Source: Burkholderiales bacterium (GTDB taxonomy: Bacteria; Pseudomonadota; Gammaproteobacteria; Burkholderiales; Burkholderiaceae_C). From it: 64,000 nucleotides of DNA. The DNA lies in the NCBI GenBank assembly GCA_028868825.1, contig JAGWTU010000009.1, positions 1 to 64,000 on the forward strand, read 5' to 3'. Each line of letters begins with the position of its first letter. The first letter of the stretch is position 1. The notes under the pieces were generated by a model. That model saw only the letters and a program-made list of their open reading frames with translations, had not been told where the DNA came from and ran no database searches. A program made the translations under genes and the position numbers. Positions 40,175-53,629 of the stretch are shown here, piece by piece.

Positions 40175-40957
40175 GTGCGACAAAACATCCTCCCCCGCCT
40201 GGCCCTCGTGGCCTCGGCCTGCATCGCCTCCACCGCCGTCCTCGCCGATCCCCCCAAGACCGACGGTCTGTGGCGCGGTGATGCCGGCGCGGCCTTCTCG
40301 GCGCAATCGGGCAACACGACCGCTTCCGCGCTGCTCTTGCACGGCGACGTCGCTGCGTTGACCGAGATCGACAAGATCAGCCTCGGCGGCAACTACAACT
40401 ACGGCCGCAGCAAGGTGAACGGCGTCAGCACGACGACGTCCGACAAGTGGAACGGCTACGGCGAATACGACTACAACCTGAGCCCGAGCCTGTTCACGTT
40501 CGGCAAGGTCGGCTTCGAAGGCGACAAGATCGCCAACCTGTCGCTGCGCAGCTCGCTCGGCGCCGGCCTGGGCTACAAGGTGATCAACACCAAGGAGACC
40601 CAGTTCAACCTGTATGCCGGCGTCGGCTATTCGACCGACAAGTACAGCGTCAACCAGACCGTCGGCAACCGCACTTCGGAAACCTTCTCGCGTGCCAGCG
40701 TCTTCCTGGCCGAGGAGTCTTCGCATGTGCTGTCGTCGTCGACGACGTTCAAGCAGCGGCTGGAACTGACGCCGGGCGTCTCGGGCGACAAGGCGATGCT
40801 GACCAAGTTCACGGCCGGTCTCGCCGTGGCGATGAGCAGCACGCTGAGCCTGAGCGTCGGCATCGTCGACACCAACAACAGCAAGCCGCCCGCGGGCCTG
40901 AAGTCCAACGACCTGGGCATCTTCACGGGCATCAACGTCAAGCTGGGCGCGAATTAA
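40175..40957 (+). CDS. DUF481 outer-membrane beta-barrel protein (YdiY-like)
   Basis: 260 residues. The signal peptide (LALVASACIASTAVLA, cleavage before DPPKTDG) precedes a beta-strand-rich mature part with alternating aromatic and polar residues: LWRGDAGAAFSAQSGNT, KWNGYGEYDYNLSPSLFTFG and LGIFTGINVKLGAN. This is the DUF481 salt-induced outer-membrane protein family. The start is GTG at 40175 with AGGAG at 40164-40168. It is not obviously related in function to the propionate operon upstream. It is followed by a GC-rich repeat element. Confidence 0.85.
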   Translation: MRQNILPRLALVASACIASTAVLADPPKTDGLWRGDAGAAFSAQSGNTTASALLLHGDVAALTEIDKISLGGNYNYGRSKVNGVSTTTSDKWNGYGEYDYNLSPSLFTFGKVGFEGDKIANLSLRSSLGAGLGYKVINTKETQFNLYAGVGYSTDKYSVNQTVGNRTSETFSRASVFLAEESSHVLSSSTTFKQRLELTPGVSGDKAMLTKFTAGLAVAMSSTLSLSVGIVDTNNSKPPAGLKSNDLGIFTGINVKLGAN

Positions 40958-40959
40958 GA

Positions 40960-41034
40960 CCCCCCCCGGAGCGCCTGCGGCGCCTCCCCCCCAGGGGGGC
41001 GACCCCAGCGGCCCGGCGGAGCCGGTTCCGCGGC
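40960..41034. repeat. GC-rich intergenic repeat-like element A
   Basis: Immediately after the DUF481 stop come a C-run, GGAGCGCC-TGC-GGCGCCTCC, CCCCCC-A-GGGGGG and CCGGCGGAGCCGG: three nested or adjacent inverted repeats. Such C-run/G-run blocks after genes are common in Comamonadaceae-type genomes and probably act as terminators or REP-like elements. A related block is at 57815-57905. Confidence 0.5.
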
Positions 41035-41084
41035 GTCTGCTTGAAGGTGGTCCGCGCGAGTGTTTGGGTTTGTGCCAGGCTTCG

Positions 41085-41136
41085 CTTCGCGCGAAGGCTG
41101 AGTTGATAATCGAAGCAACACCACTTCGTTCGCGAA
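41085..41136 (+). promoter_or_regulatory. LysR gene control region with two palindromes around a -10
   Basis: CTTCGCGCGAAG at 41085-41096 is a perfect 12-bp palindrome. GATAAT at 41105-41110 is a likely -10. TTCGCGAA at 41129-41136 is a second palindrome just before the GTG start. The segment CGCGAAGGCT is repeated directly at about 41090-41099 and 41131-41140. This arrangement fits autoregulation by the LysR protein. Confidence 0.5.
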
Positions 41137-41143
41137 GGCTAGA

Positions 41144-42067
41144 GTGCGCTTCGATCTCACCACGCTCAACCTCGTGCTCGCCATCGCCGACACCCGCAGC
41201 ATCACCCGCGGTGCCGAGCGCGAAAACATCGCGCTGGCGGCGGCGAGCAAGCGGCTGTCGGATCTCGAGACGCGCCTGGGCGTCGCGCTGTTCGAGCGCC
41301 GCGCCCGCGGCGTCGAGACGACCGAAGCCGGGCGCGCGCTCGTGCGCCATGTGCGCGGGCTGCATGCCAGCCTGCATGCGCTGGAAAGCGAGGTCGTCGA
41401 GTTCTCGCGTGGCATCAAGGGCCATCTGCGCGTGGCGGCGAATGCCGGCGCGATCAGCGAATGCCTGCCGGCCGACCTCGCCGCGTTCTCGCAGGCCCAT
41501 GGCCAGATCCGCATCAGCCTCGAGGACCTGACGAGCGCCGAGGTCCAGGCGGCCGTCGCCGAGGGCCGCGCCGATGTCGGCATCTTCGTCGCGCCGCTGC
41601 TCGAGGGCCGGCTGACGCTGCGCCCGTACCGCCGCGCGACGCTCTCGGTCATCGTCCCCGCCGGGCATGCGCTGGCGCGCCGGCGCTCGCTGCGCTTCGA
41701 GGAATTGCTCGACCACGACATCGTCGGCCTGCACCATGGCGCTGCCGCCGACGAGCTGATGCGCGCCGAGGCCGAGGGCCGCGGCCGCACGCTCAAGGCG
41801 CGGCTGCAGGTGCGCGGCTTCGACGCCATCGCCCAGCTCGTCGAGGCCGGGCTCGGCGTCGCCGTGATGCCGACCGCCGTCGCGCAGCGCTTCGCGCAGA
41901 TCTTCGGCATCCGCGTGCTGGTACTCGCCGAGCCCTGGGCGGCGCGCGAATACCTGCTCGCCGTGCGCACGCAGGAGCGGCTGCCCGCCGTCGTGCAGCG
42001 CTTCGTCGACGCCCTGTGTCCACCCGAATCCACCGCACCTCCTGCCGCTGAAAGGCCCGCGCCATGA
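41144..42067 (+). CDS. LysR family transcriptional regulator
   Basis: 307-residue LysR-type regulator. The N-terminal winged helix has the usual [18 protein letters not shown] and [16 protein letters not shown], though [13 protein letters not shown] replaces the more common LNLSQPAVS helix. The effector domain follows ([31 protein letters not shown]). The GTG at 41144 is the first sensible start. The stop overlaps leuC ATG by 4 bases, so the regulator is translated from the same transcript as leuC and may control it directly; divergent placement is more usual for LysR. The effector is unknown, perhaps a leucine-pathway intermediate. Confidence 0.9.
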   Translation: MRFDLTTLNLVLAIADTRSITRGAERENIALAAASKRLSDLETRLGVALFERRARGVETTEAGRALVRHVRGLHASLHALESEVVEFSRGIKGHLRVAANAGAISECLPADLAAFSQAHGQIRISLEDLTSAEVQAAVAEGRADVGIFVAPLLEGRLTLRPYRRATLSVIVPAGHALARRRSLRFEELLDHDIVGLHHGAAADELMRAEAEGRGRTLKARLQVRGFDAIAQLVEAGLGVAVMPTAVAQRFAQIFGIRVLVLAEPWAAREYLLAVRTQERLPAVVQRFVDALCPPESTAPPAAERPAP

Positions 42068-43488
42068 CCGCTCGCACGCTCTACGACAAGCTCTGGGACG
42101 ACCATGTCGTCCACACCGAGGAGGACGGCACGGCCGTGCTCTACATCGACCGCCACCTCGTCCACGAGGTCACGAGCCCGCAGGCCTTCGAAGGGCTGCG
42201 GCTGGCCGGCCGCAAGGTCTGGCGCGTCAGCAGCATCGTCGCCACCGCCGACCACAACACACCGACGACCGGCTGGGCCGACGGCTACGACGGCATCAAG
42301 GACCCGATCAGCAAGCTGCAGATCACGACGCTGGACGACAACATCCGCGCCAGCGGCGCGGCGGCGTATTTCCCGTTCCTCGACCGTCGCCAGGGCATCG
42401 TCCACGTCATCGGGCCGGAGAACGGCGCGACGCTGCCGGGGATGACCGTCGTCTGCGGCGATTCGCACACCAGCACCCATGGCGCCTTCGGCGCGCTGGC
42501 GCATGGCATCGGCACGAGCGAGGTCGAGCATGTGCTGGCGACGCAGACGCTGCTGGCCAAGAAGGCGAAGAACATGCTGGTCAAGGTCGAGGGCACGCTC
42601 GGCCGCGGCGTCACCGCCAAGGATGTCGTGCTCGCGATCATCGGCCGCATCGGCACCGCCGGCGGCACCGGCTACACGATCGAGTTCGCCGGCTCGGCCA
42701 TCCGCGGCCTGTCGATGGAAGGGCGGATGACGGTGTGCAATATGGCGATCGAGGCCGGCGCGCGCGCCGGGCTCGTCGCCGTCGACGACAAGACGCTGGC
42801 GTATTGCAAGGGGCGTCCCTTTGCCCCCCGCGGCGTCGAATGGGACCAGGCGGTGGCGGTTTGGCGCAAGCTGCACAGCGACGAGGGCGCGCATTTCGAC
42901 GCCGTCGTCGAGCTCGACGCGGCGCAGATCCGGCCCCAGGTGACCTGGGGCACGAGCCCCGAGATGGTCGTCGCCGTCGACGGCCGCGTGCCCGATCCCG
43001 ACAAGGAGCGTGACGGCGTCAAGCGCGGCGCCATCGAGCGCGCGCTGACCTATATGGGCCTGCAGCCGAACCAGGCGATCACCGACATCCGCGTCGACAA
43101 GGTCTTCATCGGCTCGTGCACGAACAGCCGCATCGAGGACCTGCGCGAGGCGGCGGCCGTCGTCAAGCGCGCCGGCACGCGCGTCGCATCGAACATCAAG
43201 GCGGCACTCGTCGTCCCCGGCTCGGGCCAGGTCAAGGCGCAGGCCGAGGCCGAGGGCCTGCACGAGATCTTCAAGGCGGCCGGCTTCGACTGGCGCGAGC
43301 CGGGCTGCAGCATGTGCCTGGCGATGAACGCCGACCGGCTCGAGCCGGGCGAGCGCTGCGCCAGCACGAGCAACCGCAATTTCGAAGGGCGCCAGGGCGC
43401 CGGCGGCCGCACCCATCTCGTGAGTCCGGCGATGGCCGCCGCGGCGGCATTGAACGGCCATTTCGTCGACGTCCGTCGCATCGGCTAA
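42064..43488 (+). CDS. leuC: 3-isopropylmalate dehydratase large subunit
   Basis: 474-residue aconitase-family subunit; with LeuD it isomerises 2- to 3-isopropylmalate. It carries [24 protein letters not shown] and the iron-sulfur cluster cysteines in [17 protein letters not shown] and [13 protein letters not shown], followed by [14 protein letters not shown]. It starts with ATG overlapping the LysR stop; leuD follows after 12 bp with a good AGGAG. Confidence 0.97.
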   Translation: MTARTLYDKLWDDHVVHTEEDGTAVLYIDRHLVHEVTSPQAFEGLRLAGRKVWRVSSIVATADHNTPTTGWADGYDGIKDPISKLQITTLDDNIRASGAAAYFPFLDRRQGIVHVIGPENGATLPGMTVVCGDSHTSTHGAFGALAHGIGTSEVEHVLATQTLLAKKAKNMLVKVEGTLGRGVTAKDVVLAIIGRIGTAGGTGYTIEFAGSAIRGLSMEGRMTVCNMAIEAGARAGLVAVDDKTLAYCKGRPFAPRGVEWDQAVAVWRKLHSDEGAHFDAVVELDAAQIRPQVTWGTSPEMVVAVDGRVPDPDKERDGVKRGAIERALTYMGLQPNQAITDIRVDKVFIGSCTNSRIEDLREAAAVVKRAGTRVASNIKAALVVPGSGQVKAQAEAEGLHEIFKAAGFDWREPGCSMCLAMNADRLEPGERCASTSNRNFEGRQGAGGRTHLVSPAMAAAAALNGHFVDVRRIG

Positions 43489-43500
43489 AGGAGCACGAAC

Positions 43501-44151
43501 ATGCAAGCCTTCACCATCCACCAGGGACTCGTCGCACCGATGGACCGCGACAACGTCGACACCGACGCCATCATCCCCAAGCAGTTCCTGAAGTCGATCG
43601 CGCGCTCGGGCTTCGGGCCGAACCTGTTCGACGCCTGGCGCTATCTCGACCCGGGCGAGCCCGGCCAGGACCCGGACAGCCGCAAGCCCAATCCCGATTT
43701 CGTGCTCAACCAGCCGCGCTACCGGGGTGCCTCGGTCCTGCTCGCGCGCAGCAATTTCGGTTGCGGTTCGAGCCGCGAGCATGCGCCCTGGGCGCTCGAG
43801 CAATACGGCTTCCGCGTGCTGATCGCGCCGAGCTATGCCGACATCTTCTTCAACAACTGCTACAAGAACGGCATCCTGCCGATCGTGCTGCCGGCCAGCC
43901 AGGTCGCGCAGCTGTTCGACGCCACCTACGCCTTCCCCGGCTACGCGCTGACGGTCGACCTGCAGCGCCAGGTCGTCATCAAGCCCGACGGCGGCGAACT
44001 GCCGTTCGACGTCGAGCCGTTCCGCAAGTACTGCCTGCTCAACGGCTACGACGACATCGGCCTGACGCTGCGCCACGCCGACAAGATCCGCGCCTTCGAG
44101 GCCGAACGGCTGGCGCGCATGCCCTGGCTGGCACAAAAACAGATCGCCTGA
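43501..44151 (+). CDS. leuD: 3-isopropylmalate dehydratase small subunit
   Basis: 216-residue swivel-domain subunit. Signature segments: [38 protein letters not shown] and [18 protein letters not shown]. Some relatives carry a small entericidin gene between leuC and leuD; here the gap is only 12 bp. leuB begins 14 bp later. Confidence 0.97.
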   Translation: MQAFTIHQGLVAPMDRDNVDTDAIIPKQFLKSIARSGFGPNLFDAWRYLDPGEPGQDPDSRKPNPDFVLNQPRYRGASVLLARSNFGCGSSREHAPWALEQYGFRVLIAPSYADIFFNNCYKNGILPIVLPASQVAQLFDATYAFPGYALTVDLQRQVVIKPDGGELPFDVEPFRKYCLLNGYDDIGLTLRHADKIRAFEAERLARMPWLAQKQIA

Positions 44152-44165
44152 GCGAGGAGAACCCC

Positions 44166-45266
<1,101 letters not shown>

Positions 45267-45292
45267 CGTCTCGGATCGTCTCGCCCACCCTA

Positions 45293-45333
45293 CTGGACCC
45301 CGGCGATTCGAGCCGGGCAAAACCGGGGTCCAG
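45293..45333 (+). other. 11-bp perfect hairpin between leuB and asd
   Basis: CTGGACCCCGG at 45293-45303 pairs perfectly with CCGGGGTCCAG at 45323-45333 across a 19-nt loop. It is 26 bp after the leuB stop and 23 bp before the asd ATG, and has no U-tract. It may protect or attenuate the transcript between the leu and asd parts of the cluster. Confidence 0.6.
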
Positions 45334-45356
45334 GCAATAGCAAAGGCAAGACTGAA

Positions 45357-46511
45357 ATGGCATACGTGAACAACCCCGTCGTCGGGCTCGTCGGCTGGCG
45401 CGGCATGGTCGGCTCCGTGCTGATGGACCGGATGCGCGCCGAGGGCGATTTCGCGCTCATCGAACCGCTGTTCTTCTCGACCAGCAGCGCGGGCGGACCG
45501 TTGCCGACGGCGATCGCCGACCTGGCAAAGAACGAATCGAAGCTGTTCGACGCCCACGACCTCGCGGCACTGCGCCGCTGCGACGTCGTCATCACCTGCC
45601 AGGGCGGCGAGTACACGAAGGCCGTCTACCCGCAGCTGCGCGCCGCCGGCTGGAAGGGCTACTGGATCGATGCGGCGAAGACGCTGCGCATGAACGACGA
45701 CGCCGTCATCGTGCTCGACCCGGTGAACATGCCGGTGATCGCCAATGCGCTGGCCAAGGGCGTGAAGGACTACATCGGCGGCAACTGCACCGTCAGCTGC
45801 ATGCTGATGGGCGTCGGCGCGCTGTTCAAGGCCGATCTCGTCGAATGGATGACGGCGACGACCTACCAGGCCGCCAGCGGCGGCGGCGCGCAGCACATGC
45901 GCGAGCTGCTGACCCAGTTCGGCACGCTCAACGCGGCCGTGCGGCCGCTGCTCGACGACCCGGCCAGCGCGATCCTCGAGATCGACCGCCAAGTCGCCCA
46001 GACCCAGCGCGGCCTGACGGAAGACGAGACGAAGAACTTCATGGTGCCGCTGGCCGGCAGCCTGATCCCCTGGATCGACAGCGACCGCGGCGACGGCACC
46101 AGCCTCGAGGAGTGGAAGGGCGGCGCCGAGACGAACAAGATCCTCGGCCGCGGCCCCGGCTTTGGTACTGCGGCAACACCGATCGACAGCCTGTGCGTGC
46201 GCGTCGGCGCGATGCGCTGCCATAGCCAGGCGCTGACCGTCAAGCTCAAGAAGAACGTCCCGCTGGCCGATATCGAGCAGATGATCCGCAACGACAACCC
46301 CTGGGTCAGCTATGTGCCGAACAACCGCATGGACACGGTGCGCGGGCTGACGCCGGTGGCGGTGACGGGGACGATGCAGGTGGCGGTCGGCCGTCTGCGC
46401 AAGCTCGCGCTGGGCGACGAATACCTGGGCGCCTACACGATAGGCGACCAGCTGCTGTGGGGCGCTGCCGAGCCTTTGCGCCGCATGCTGCGCATCCTGC
46501 TGTCGAATTGA
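45357..46511 (+). CDS. asd: Aspartate-semialdehyde dehydrogenase
   Basis: 384-residue enzyme reducing aspartyl phosphate to the semialdehyde, at the branch to lysine/diaminopimelate, threonine and methionine. NADP loop [18 protein letters not shown], catalytic Cys in [19 protein letters not shown]-like [20 protein letters not shown]. Length and sequence type match the Gram-negative Asd class. Lies between leuB and fimV, a standard order in Burkholderiales. Confidence 0.97.
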   Translation: MAYVNNPVVGLVGWRGMVGSVLMDRMRAEGDFALIEPLFFSTSSAGGPLPTAIADLAKNESKLFDAHDLAALRRCDVVITCQGGEYTKAVYPQLRAAGWKGYWIDAAKTLRMNDDAVIVLDPVNMPVIANALAKGVKDYIGGNCTVSCMLMGVGALFKADLVEWMTATTYQAASGGGAQHMRELLTQFGTLNAAVRPLLDDPASAILEIDRQVAQTQRGLTEDETKNFMVPLAGSLIPWIDSDRGDGTSLEEWKGGAETNKILGRGPGFGTAATPIDSLCVRVGAMRCHSQALTVKLKKNVPLADIEQMIRNDNPWVSYVPNNRMDTVRGLTPVAVTGTMQVAVGRLRKLALGDEYLGAYTIGDQLLWGAAEPLRRMLRILLSN

Positions 46512-46729
46512 CGGCCGTTGTCGGGCGGCAACAGCTATCCTTGGAGGCGGAAACAATGCATTTCGCCCGGGATCGTCAGCATCTGCGTGAGCTTGCGCTC
46601 CTATATGCTTGATACTGTTGCGATTTCCACCGCTCGCACGGCCCGGCCCGAGGCCGGATCGGGGGCGGATCGAAACGATGGCGGCCGGCTCGATGCGAAG
46701 CGCGGTCTGAATCGCGTGGGGGAACAGCC
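46512..46729. promoter_or_regulatory. Leader region of fimV
   Basis: 218 bp without a gene. The section 46600-46625 (CCTATATGCTTGATACTG) is AT-rich and probably contains the fimV promoter -10; I could not assign a -35. The last part holds GGGGGA, the ribosome site for the TTG start. Confidence 0.35.
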
Positions 46730-49213
46730 TTGGAACACCGCTCGAAAAGCTTGACGCGTTTTGCTCTCAAGGGGGTCGTGCTGGCCGCCGCCTGTCTATG
46801 GGGCAGCCATGCGGCGGCACTGGGACTGGGGCGGCTGAACGTCCAGTCGGCGCTGGGCGAGACCCTGCGAGCCGAGATCGACGTCACCGATCTGACGCCC
46901 GAGGAAGCCGCGTCGCTGAAGCTGCGGGTGGCCGGCGCCGACGCGTACCGCGCGGCGGGCGTCGAATACAACGCCGTGCTGCCTTCGACGCAGGTCCAGA
47001 TGGTCCATCGCGCCGACGGGCACAACGTGCTGCGGCTGTCGAGCGATCGCGCCGTGCTCGAGCCTTTCGTCGAGGTCATCGTCGAGGCCGCCTGGTCGAG
47101 CGGCCGACTCGTGCGCGAGTACACGATGCTGTTCGATCCGCCGGGCACGCGCCAGGCCCAGGCGACGCCGCCGGCGGCGGCACCGGTGATCGCCGCGGCG
47201 CCGCAGGCGGCACCGGCCGCTGCCCCGGCCCCGACGGCCGCTGCCGCGCCGGCGCCGGCCCGGCAGCGCCCGAGCGCCGCGAACGTGCCGCCTCGTGCGC
47301 AGGCGCCGACCGTCGCCTCCGAGGCCGGTGATCAGGTCCGCGTGCGCCCGGGCGATTCGCTCAGCCGCATCGCCAACCGCACGCAGCAGCCCGGCATCTC
47401 GCTCGATCAGATGCTCGTGTCGCTGTTCCGCGGCAATCCGCAGGCCTTCATGGGCGACAACATGAACCGGCTCAAGGCGGGCGCCGTGCTCACCGTGCCG
47501 ACGGCCGAGCAGGCGGGCAAGCTCTCGACGCCCGAAGCGCGTTCGATCATCGTCGCGCAGGCCGCCGATTTCGCCGCCTACCGCCAGCGCCTGGCCTCCG
47601 GCGCGCCGATGACCGCCGACAATGCGCCGGCGCGCCAGGGCCGCGGCCAAGTGCAGGCCCAGGTCGCCGACCGCAAGACCGAGGCCGCCCCGACGCCCGA
47701 CCGCCTCACGCTTAGCCAGGGCGCCGTCAAGGCCTCGGCGCCCGAGGCGCGGATCTCGAAGGAAACGCAGAAGCAGGACGAGAAGACACGTCTGGCCGAG
47801 CTCAACCGCAACGTCGAGGAGCTGAAGCGGCTGCAGGGCGCGACCGCGCCCGCCATCGCGCCAGCACCCGCGCCGGCACCGGCACCGGCACCGGCACCGG
47901 TGGCGGCGGCATCGGCCGCGCCTTCGACGCTCGTCGCGGTGCCGGGTCCGGCGCCCAAGCCCTCGGCGCCGATGGCGGCCTCGGCACCGGCGAAGCCCAA
48001 GGTCGCGCCACCGCCGGCGCCCGAGGAGCCCGGCTTCCTCGACAGCCTGATGGACAACTCGCTGCTGCTGCCGGGTCTGGGCGTGCTCGCGGTGCTGCTC
48101 GGTGCCTTCGGCATCTACAAGCTCCGCGGCCGCGCGCGAAAGCCGGCGGGCGAGACCTCGTTCCTCGAAAGCCGGCTCCAGCCCGATTCGTTCTTCGGCG
48201 CCAGCGGCGGCCAGCGCATCGACACACGCGAATCCGGCGCGAGCAGCGGCAATTCGTCGTCGATGAGCTATTCGCTCTCGCAGCTCGACGCCATCGGCGA
48301 TGTCGATCCGGTGGCCGAGGCCGATGTCTACCTGGCCTACGGTCGCGACCTGCAGGCCGAGGAGATCCTCAAGGAAGCGATGCGCGCCACGCCCGAGCGG
48401 CTGGCGATCCGCAGCAAGCTGCTCGAGGTCTACGCCAAGCGCCGCGACGCCAAGGCCTTCGAGCTGCTCGCCACGCAGCTCCACAACCTGACGCAGGGCG
48501 AGGGCGAGGAATGGTCTAAGGCGCAGGCCCTGGGCCTGACGATCGACCCGGAAAATCCGCTCTATCGCCCGGGCGGCCAGCCTTCGGCCGTGCATGGCGC
48601 CGGCGGCCAGGTCGTGCCCGACGCGCTCGGCGCACCGACCCAGCCCTACACCGCGCCGCCGCCCAAGCCGATGTTCCAGCCGGCGGCCGACGCGACGCTC
48701 GACCACGGGCTCGACCTCGAACTCGACCTGCCGGCCGCCGCCGCGGTGCCGACCACGGTCAAGCTCGCCTCGGCCGAGGTGACGCAGCCGTTCACCACCG
48801 ATGCGATGCCGCCGGCCGAATCGATGCTGGACCTGCCGCTCGAGCCGGTCGATCTCGACAAGACATTGCCGCCGCCGTCGCGCGCTGCCGCCGCACCGGC
48901 GATCGACGCGGGGCTGGACTTCAATCTCGAATCGCTGAGCCCGCCCGCCGACGAGTCGACGGTGGCGTTCAAGCGCACCGAGGCCGAGCTCGAGAAGGTC
49001 GATTTCGGCGAGTTCTCGCTCGGTGGCGAACCGCCGGCGGGCGAGCCCGAATCGGCCGACCATGCGCCGCTGGCGCGCAAGATCGACCTCGCCGAGGAAT
49101 TCCGCCAGATCGGCGACCTCGAGGGCGCGCGCGACCTGCTCGAGGAAGTCATCGCCAAGGCCGACGGCGCGCTCAAGTCCAAGGCGCAAGGCATGCTGGA
49201 CAAGCTTGCCTGA
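46730..49213 (+). CDS. fimV: FimV-like peptidoglycan-binding and polar scaffold protein
   Basis: 827 residues. Signal/anchor ([15 protein letters not shown]), then the FimV N-terminal beta domain ([20 protein letters not shown]). A LysM-type domain at about 203-260 ([15 protein letters not shown]) binds peptidoglycan. A Pro-Ala-rich linker follows, then a single membrane helix near 444-464 ([18 protein letters not shown]) and a cytoplasmic acidic, TPR-like part ([17 protein letters not shown]). The end is the FimV C-terminal domain ([21 protein letters not shown]). FimV organises type IV pilus and chemotaxis machinery at the pole. I chose the TTG at 46730 because GGGGGA is well placed; a TTG at 46751 is the alternative. 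The stop overlaps truA. Confidence 0.9.
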   Translation: MEHRSKSLTRFALKGVVLAAACLWGSHAAALGLGRLNVQSALGETLRAEIDVTDLTPEEAASLKLRVAGADAYRAAGVEYNAVLPSTQVQMVHRADGHNVLRLSSDRAVLEPFVEVIVEAAWSSGRLVREYTMLFDPPGTRQAQATPPAAAPVIAAAPQAAPAAAPAPTAAAAPAPARQRPSAANVPPRAQAPTVASEAGDQVRVRPGDSLSRIANRTQQPGISLDQMLVSLFRGNPQAFMGDNMNRLKAGAVLTVPTAEQAGKLSTPEARSIIVAQAADFAAYRQRLASGAPMTADNAPARQGRGQVQAQVADRKTEAAPTPDRLTLSQGAVKASAPEARISKETQKQDEKTRLAELNRNVEELKRLQGATAPAIAPAPAPAPAPAPAPVAAASAAPSTLVAVPGPAPKPSAPMAASAPAKPKVAPPPAPEEPGFLDSLMDNSLLLPGLGVLAVLLGAFGIYKLRGRARKPAGETSFLESRLQPDSFFGASGGQRIDTRESGASSGNSSSMSYSLSQLDAIGDVDPVAEADVYLAYGRDLQAEEILKEAMRATPERLAIRSKLLEVYAKRRDAKAFELLATQLHNLTQGEGEEWSKAQALGLTIDPENPLYRPGGQPSAVHGAGGQVVPDALGAPTQPYTAPPPKPMFQPAADATLDHGLDLELDLPAAAAVPTTVKLASAEVTQPFTTDAMPPAESMLDLPLEPVDLDKTLPPPSRAAAAPAIDAGLDFNLESLSPPADESTVAFKRTEAELEKVDFGEFSLGGEPPAGEPESADHAPLARKIDLAEEFRQIGDLEGARDLLEEVIAKADGALKSKAQGMLDKLA

Positions 49214-50003
49214 GCCCGCCCGGCGCATCGCGCTGGGTGTGACTTACCGCGGCGCGGCCTACCACGGCTGGCAGTCGCAGCCCGACGGCTGCACGGTGCA
49301 GGACGCGCTCGAGCGCGCGCTGTCGACCTTCGCCGCGGTGCCGGTCGTCACCGTGTGCGCCGGGCGCACCGACAGCGGCGTGCACGGGCTGAACCAGGTC
49401 GTGCATTTCGACACCGGCATCGAACGCGATGCCCATGCCTGGGTGCGCGGCACCAACCGCTACCTGCCGCGCGACATCGCCGTCCAATGGTGTCTGGCGG
49501 TCGACGCCGATTTCCACGCTCGCAACAGCGCGCGCGGCAGGCGCTACCGCTATCTGGTGCTCGAGTCGCCGGTGCGGCCGGCGCTCGAGGACGGCCTCGC
49601 CGGCTGGGTGTTCAGACCGCTGGATGGCGACGCGATGCGCGCGGCCGCGGCGCTGCTGATCGGCGAGCATGACTTCAGCTCGTTTCGCAGCGCCGATTGC
49701 CAGTCGCCGACGCCGGTGAAGACGCTGCGCGCCATCGCCATCGAGCGCCGCGGCGCCTACTGGTGCTTCGACTTCGACGCCAACGCCTTTCTGCACCACA
49801 TGGTGCGCAATCTGATGGGCTGCCTGATAGCCGTCGGCAGCGGCCGCCGCGAGCCGGCCTGGATCGCCGACGTGCTGGCCGCGCGCGACCGCGACGCGGC
49901 GGCGCCGACCTTCGCGCCCGATGGGCTGTACTTCGTCGGCCCGTACTACGATGCGCGCTGGGCCATCCCGCCGCACACGCCGGCGATGGATTGGTTGCCC
50001 TGA
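49206..50003 (+). CDS. truA: tRNA pseudouridine(38-40) synthase
   Basis: 265-residue TruA. Motifs: [17 protein letters not shown], the catalytic Asp in [15 protein letters not shown], and [17 protein letters not shown] near the end. It has no ATG at the beginning; a TTG at 49206, eight bases inside fimV, gives a natural N-terminus ([13 protein letters not shown]) and translational coupling. It is followed by trpF after 10 bp. Confidence 0.95.
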   Translation: MPEPARRIALGVTYRGAAYHGWQSQPDGCTVQDALERALSTFAAVPVVTVCAGRTDSGVHGLNQVVHFDTGIERDAHAWVRGTNRYLPRDIAVQWCLAVDADFHARNSARGRRYRYLVLESPVRPALEDGLAGWVFRPLDGDAMRAAAALLIGEHDFSSFRSADCQSPTPVKTLRAIAIERRGAYWCFDFDANAFLHHMVRNLMGCLIAVGSGRREPAWIADVLAARDRDAAAPTFAPDGLYFVGPYYDARWAIPPHTPAMDWLP

Positions 50004-50013
50004 ACCGCTTCCC

Positions 50014-50649
50014 ATGTCCCGCACCCGCATCAAGATCTGCGGCTTCACGCGCGAGGCCGATGTCGACGCCGCGATCGAAGCCGGCGCCGATGCGCTCGGC
50101 TTCGTCCTCTACGAGAAGAGCCCGCGCCATGTCGGCCTGGCCCGCGCGAGCGAGCTCATCGCGCGGCTGCCGCCCTTCGTCACCCCGGTGCTGCTCTTCG
50201 TCAACGCCAGCCCGCACCAGCTGCATCGCGCCGCCGAGGCGCTGCCGCAGGCGCTGCTGCAGTTCCACGGCGACGAGACGCCCGAGGTCTGCGCCGCCGC
50301 CGCGCGCCCGTGGATACGCGCCGCGCGCATGGCGCCGGGCTTCGATTTGCTAGACTTCGCGGCTCGTTTCCACGGTGCACAAGCCCTGCTGCTCGACGCC
50401 CATGTCGAGGCCTACGGCGGTGGCGGGAAGGTCTTCGATTGGTCACTGATACCCCCCGACGTGCCGCTTCCGGTCGTTTTGTCTGGTGGGTTGAGTCCTG
50501 CCAATGTGATCGATGGCGTGCTGGCGTTGCGGCCCTGGGCCGTTGACGTGAGCTCCGGCGTGGAGATCAGCAAGGGCGTCAAGAGCGGCCCGCTGATGCG
50601 CCGGTTCTGCAAAGCGGTGCGCGAAGCCGACGCCCGCCTGAACGCCTGA
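50014..50649 (+). CDS. trpF: Phosphoribosylanthranilate isomerase
   Basis: 211-residue TIM-barrel enzyme for the Amadori rearrangement in tryptophan synthesis. Starts with [18 protein letters not shown] (catalytic Cys). The phosphate-binding and Asp parts are [19 protein letters not shown] and [16 protein letters not shown], ending [13 protein letters not shown]. Two rare Leu codons, TTG CTA at 50347-50352, form an extended -10-like TGCTAGACT inside the gene. trpB starts 17 bp after the stop. Confidence 0.96.
   Translation: MSRTRIKICGFTREADVDAAIEAGADALGFVLYEKSPRHVGLARASELIARLPPFVTPVLLFVNASPHQLHRAAEALPQALLQFHGDETPEVCAAAARPWIRAARMAPGFDLLDFAARFHGAQALLLDAHVEAYGGGGKVFDWSLIPPDVPLPVVLSGGLSPANVIDGVLALRPWAVDVSSGVEISKGVKSGPLMRRFCKAVREADARLNA
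50348..50356 (+). promoter_or_regulatory. Possible intragenic extended -10 in trpF
   Basis: TGC-TAGACT followed by TCGCGG, made by the rare codons TTG CTA in an otherwise CTG/CTC gene. It would give a transcript starting about 305 bp upstream of trpB. No -35 hexamer; function not shown. Confidence 0.3.
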
Positions 50650-50666
50650 AGCGAGAAACCACCGAC

Positions 50667-51910
<1,244 letters not shown>

Positions 51911-51914
<4 letters not shown>

Positions 51915-52720
51915 GCCGCATCCAGGCGACGCTGGCCGCGCTGAAGGCGCAGGGCCGCAAGGCGCTGATTCCCTACGTCACCGCTGGCGATCCCTATGCC
52001 GACGCGACGCCCGACATCATGCGGGCGCTGGCCGCCGGTGGTGCCGACATCATCGAGCTCGGCGTGCCGTTCAGCGACCCGATGGCCGACGGCCCGGTGA
52101 TCCAGAAGGCGAGCGAGCGGGCGCTGGCCCGCGGCATCGGATCGGCCCAGGTGCTCGAGATGGTGCGCGATTTCCGCCGCGGCGACGACCGCACGCCGGT
52201 CGTGCTGATGGGCTATGCGAACCCGATCGAGCGCTACGACCAGCGCCATGGCGAGCGCAGCTTCATCCGCGACGCCGCCGCGGCCGGCGTCGACGGCCTG
52301 CTCGTCGTCGACTACCCGCCCGAGGAATGCGAGGCCTTCGCTGCCGACCTCAAATCGGTCGGCCTCGACCTCATCTTCTTGTTGGCGCCCACTTCCACCG
52401 AAGAGCGCATGAAGCAGGTCGGGCGCATCGCCAGCGGCTATGTCTATTACGTCTCGCTCAAGGGCGTGACCGGCGCCGGCCACCTCGACACGGCGGCGGT
52501 GGCCGAAGCCGTGCCGCGCATCCGCGGCCATGTCAGCGTGCCCGTGGGCGTCGGCTTCGGCATCCGCGACGCGGCGACGGCGCGCGCCGTCGGTGCCGTC
52601 GCCGACGCGGTCGTCATCGGCTCGCGGTTGATCCAGATCCTGGAGGCGCAGACGCGCGACAATGCACCTCCGGCGGCTCGCGCCTTCATGGCCGAGATCC
52701 GCGACGCTTTGGACAGGTGA
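51911..52720 (+). CDS. trpA: Tryptophan synthase alpha chain
   Basis: 269-residue TIM barrel cleaving indole-3-glycerol phosphate. [16 protein letters not shown], the catalytic Glu in [16 protein letters not shown] and the catalytic Asp in [10 protein letters not shown] are present; the phosphate loop is GVGFGIRDA with VIGSRLIQ. It is coupled to trpB and followed by accD after 5 bp. Confidence 0.97.
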
Positions 52721-52725
52721 CATCC

Positions 52726-53598
52726 ATGAGTTGGCTCGAGAAACTGCTGCCGCCCAAGATCCAGCCGACCGACCCGGCCGAGCGCCGCGCCGTGCCCGAA
52801 GGCCTGTGGATCAAGTGCCCGGCCTGCGAGACGGTGCTCTACAAGACCGACCTCGAGCAGAACCTCAACGTCTGCCCGAAGTGCGACCACCACCACCGCA
52901 TCGGCGCGCGTGCGCGGCTCGACGCCTTCCTCGATCCCGAAGGGCGCTGGGAAATCGGCCAGGAGGTCATGCCGATCGACGCGCTGAAGTTCAAGGACAG
53001 CAAGAAGTACCCGCAGCGGCTGAAGGCCGCGCTCGAGGCCACCGGCGAGACCGACGCGCTGGTCGTCGTCGGCGGCGCGGTGATGGCGGTGCCGCTGGTT
53101 GCCGCCTGTTTCGAGTTCGAGTTCATGGGCGGCTCGATGGGTTCGGTCGTCGGCGAGCGCTTCGTGCGCGGCGTCGAGGCCGCGATCGAGCAGAAAGTGC
53201 CTTTCGTCAGCTTCACCGCCACCGGCGGCGCGCGCATGCAGGAAGGCCTGCTGAGCCTGCTGCAGATGGCGAAGACGAATGCCGCGCTGACGAAGCTGTC
53301 GAAGGCGCGGCTGCCCTACATCAGCGTCCTCACCGACCCGACGATGGGCGGCGTCTCGGCCAGCTTCGCTTTCGTCGGCGATGTCGTGATCGCCGAGCCG
53401 AAGGCGCTGATCGGCTTCGCCGGCCCGCGCGTCATCGAGAACACCGTGCGCGAGAAGCTGCCCGAGGGCTTCCAGCGCAGCGAATTCCTGCTCGGCACCG
53501 GCGCGCTCGACATGATCTGCGACCGCCGCCAGCTGCGCCAGCGCATCGCCCACATGCTCGCCATCCTGCAGCGCCAGAGCGCCGACGCGGTGGCCTGA
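52726..53598 (+). CDS. accD: Acetyl-CoA carboxylase carboxyltransferase beta subunit
   Basis: 290 residues. The N-terminal zinc ribbon is C-x2-C-x15-C-x2-C ([11 protein letters not shown] to [13 protein letters not shown]). The carboxyltransferase fold follows: [47 protein letters not shown] and [20 protein letters not shown]. It works with AccA in fatty-acid synthesis. The ATG at 52726 lies 5 bp after trpA. folC starts 31 bp later. Confidence 0.97.
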   Translation: MSWLEKLLPPKIQPTDPAERRAVPEGLWIKCPACETVLYKTDLEQNLNVCPKCDHHHRIGARARLDAFLDPEGRWEIGQEVMPIDALKFKDSKKYPQRLKAALEATGETDALVVVGGAVMAVPLVAACFEFEFMGGSMGSVVGERFVRGVEAAIEQKVPFVSFTATGGARMQEGLLSLLQMAKTNAALTKLSKARLPYISVLTDPTMGGVSASFAFVGDVVIAEPKALIGFAGPRVIENTVREKLPEGFQRSEFLLGTGALDMICDRRQLRQRIAHMLAILQRQSADAVA

Positions 53599-53629
53599 GC
53601 ATCCGCGGCCGGGCCCACCGGCATCCCCG

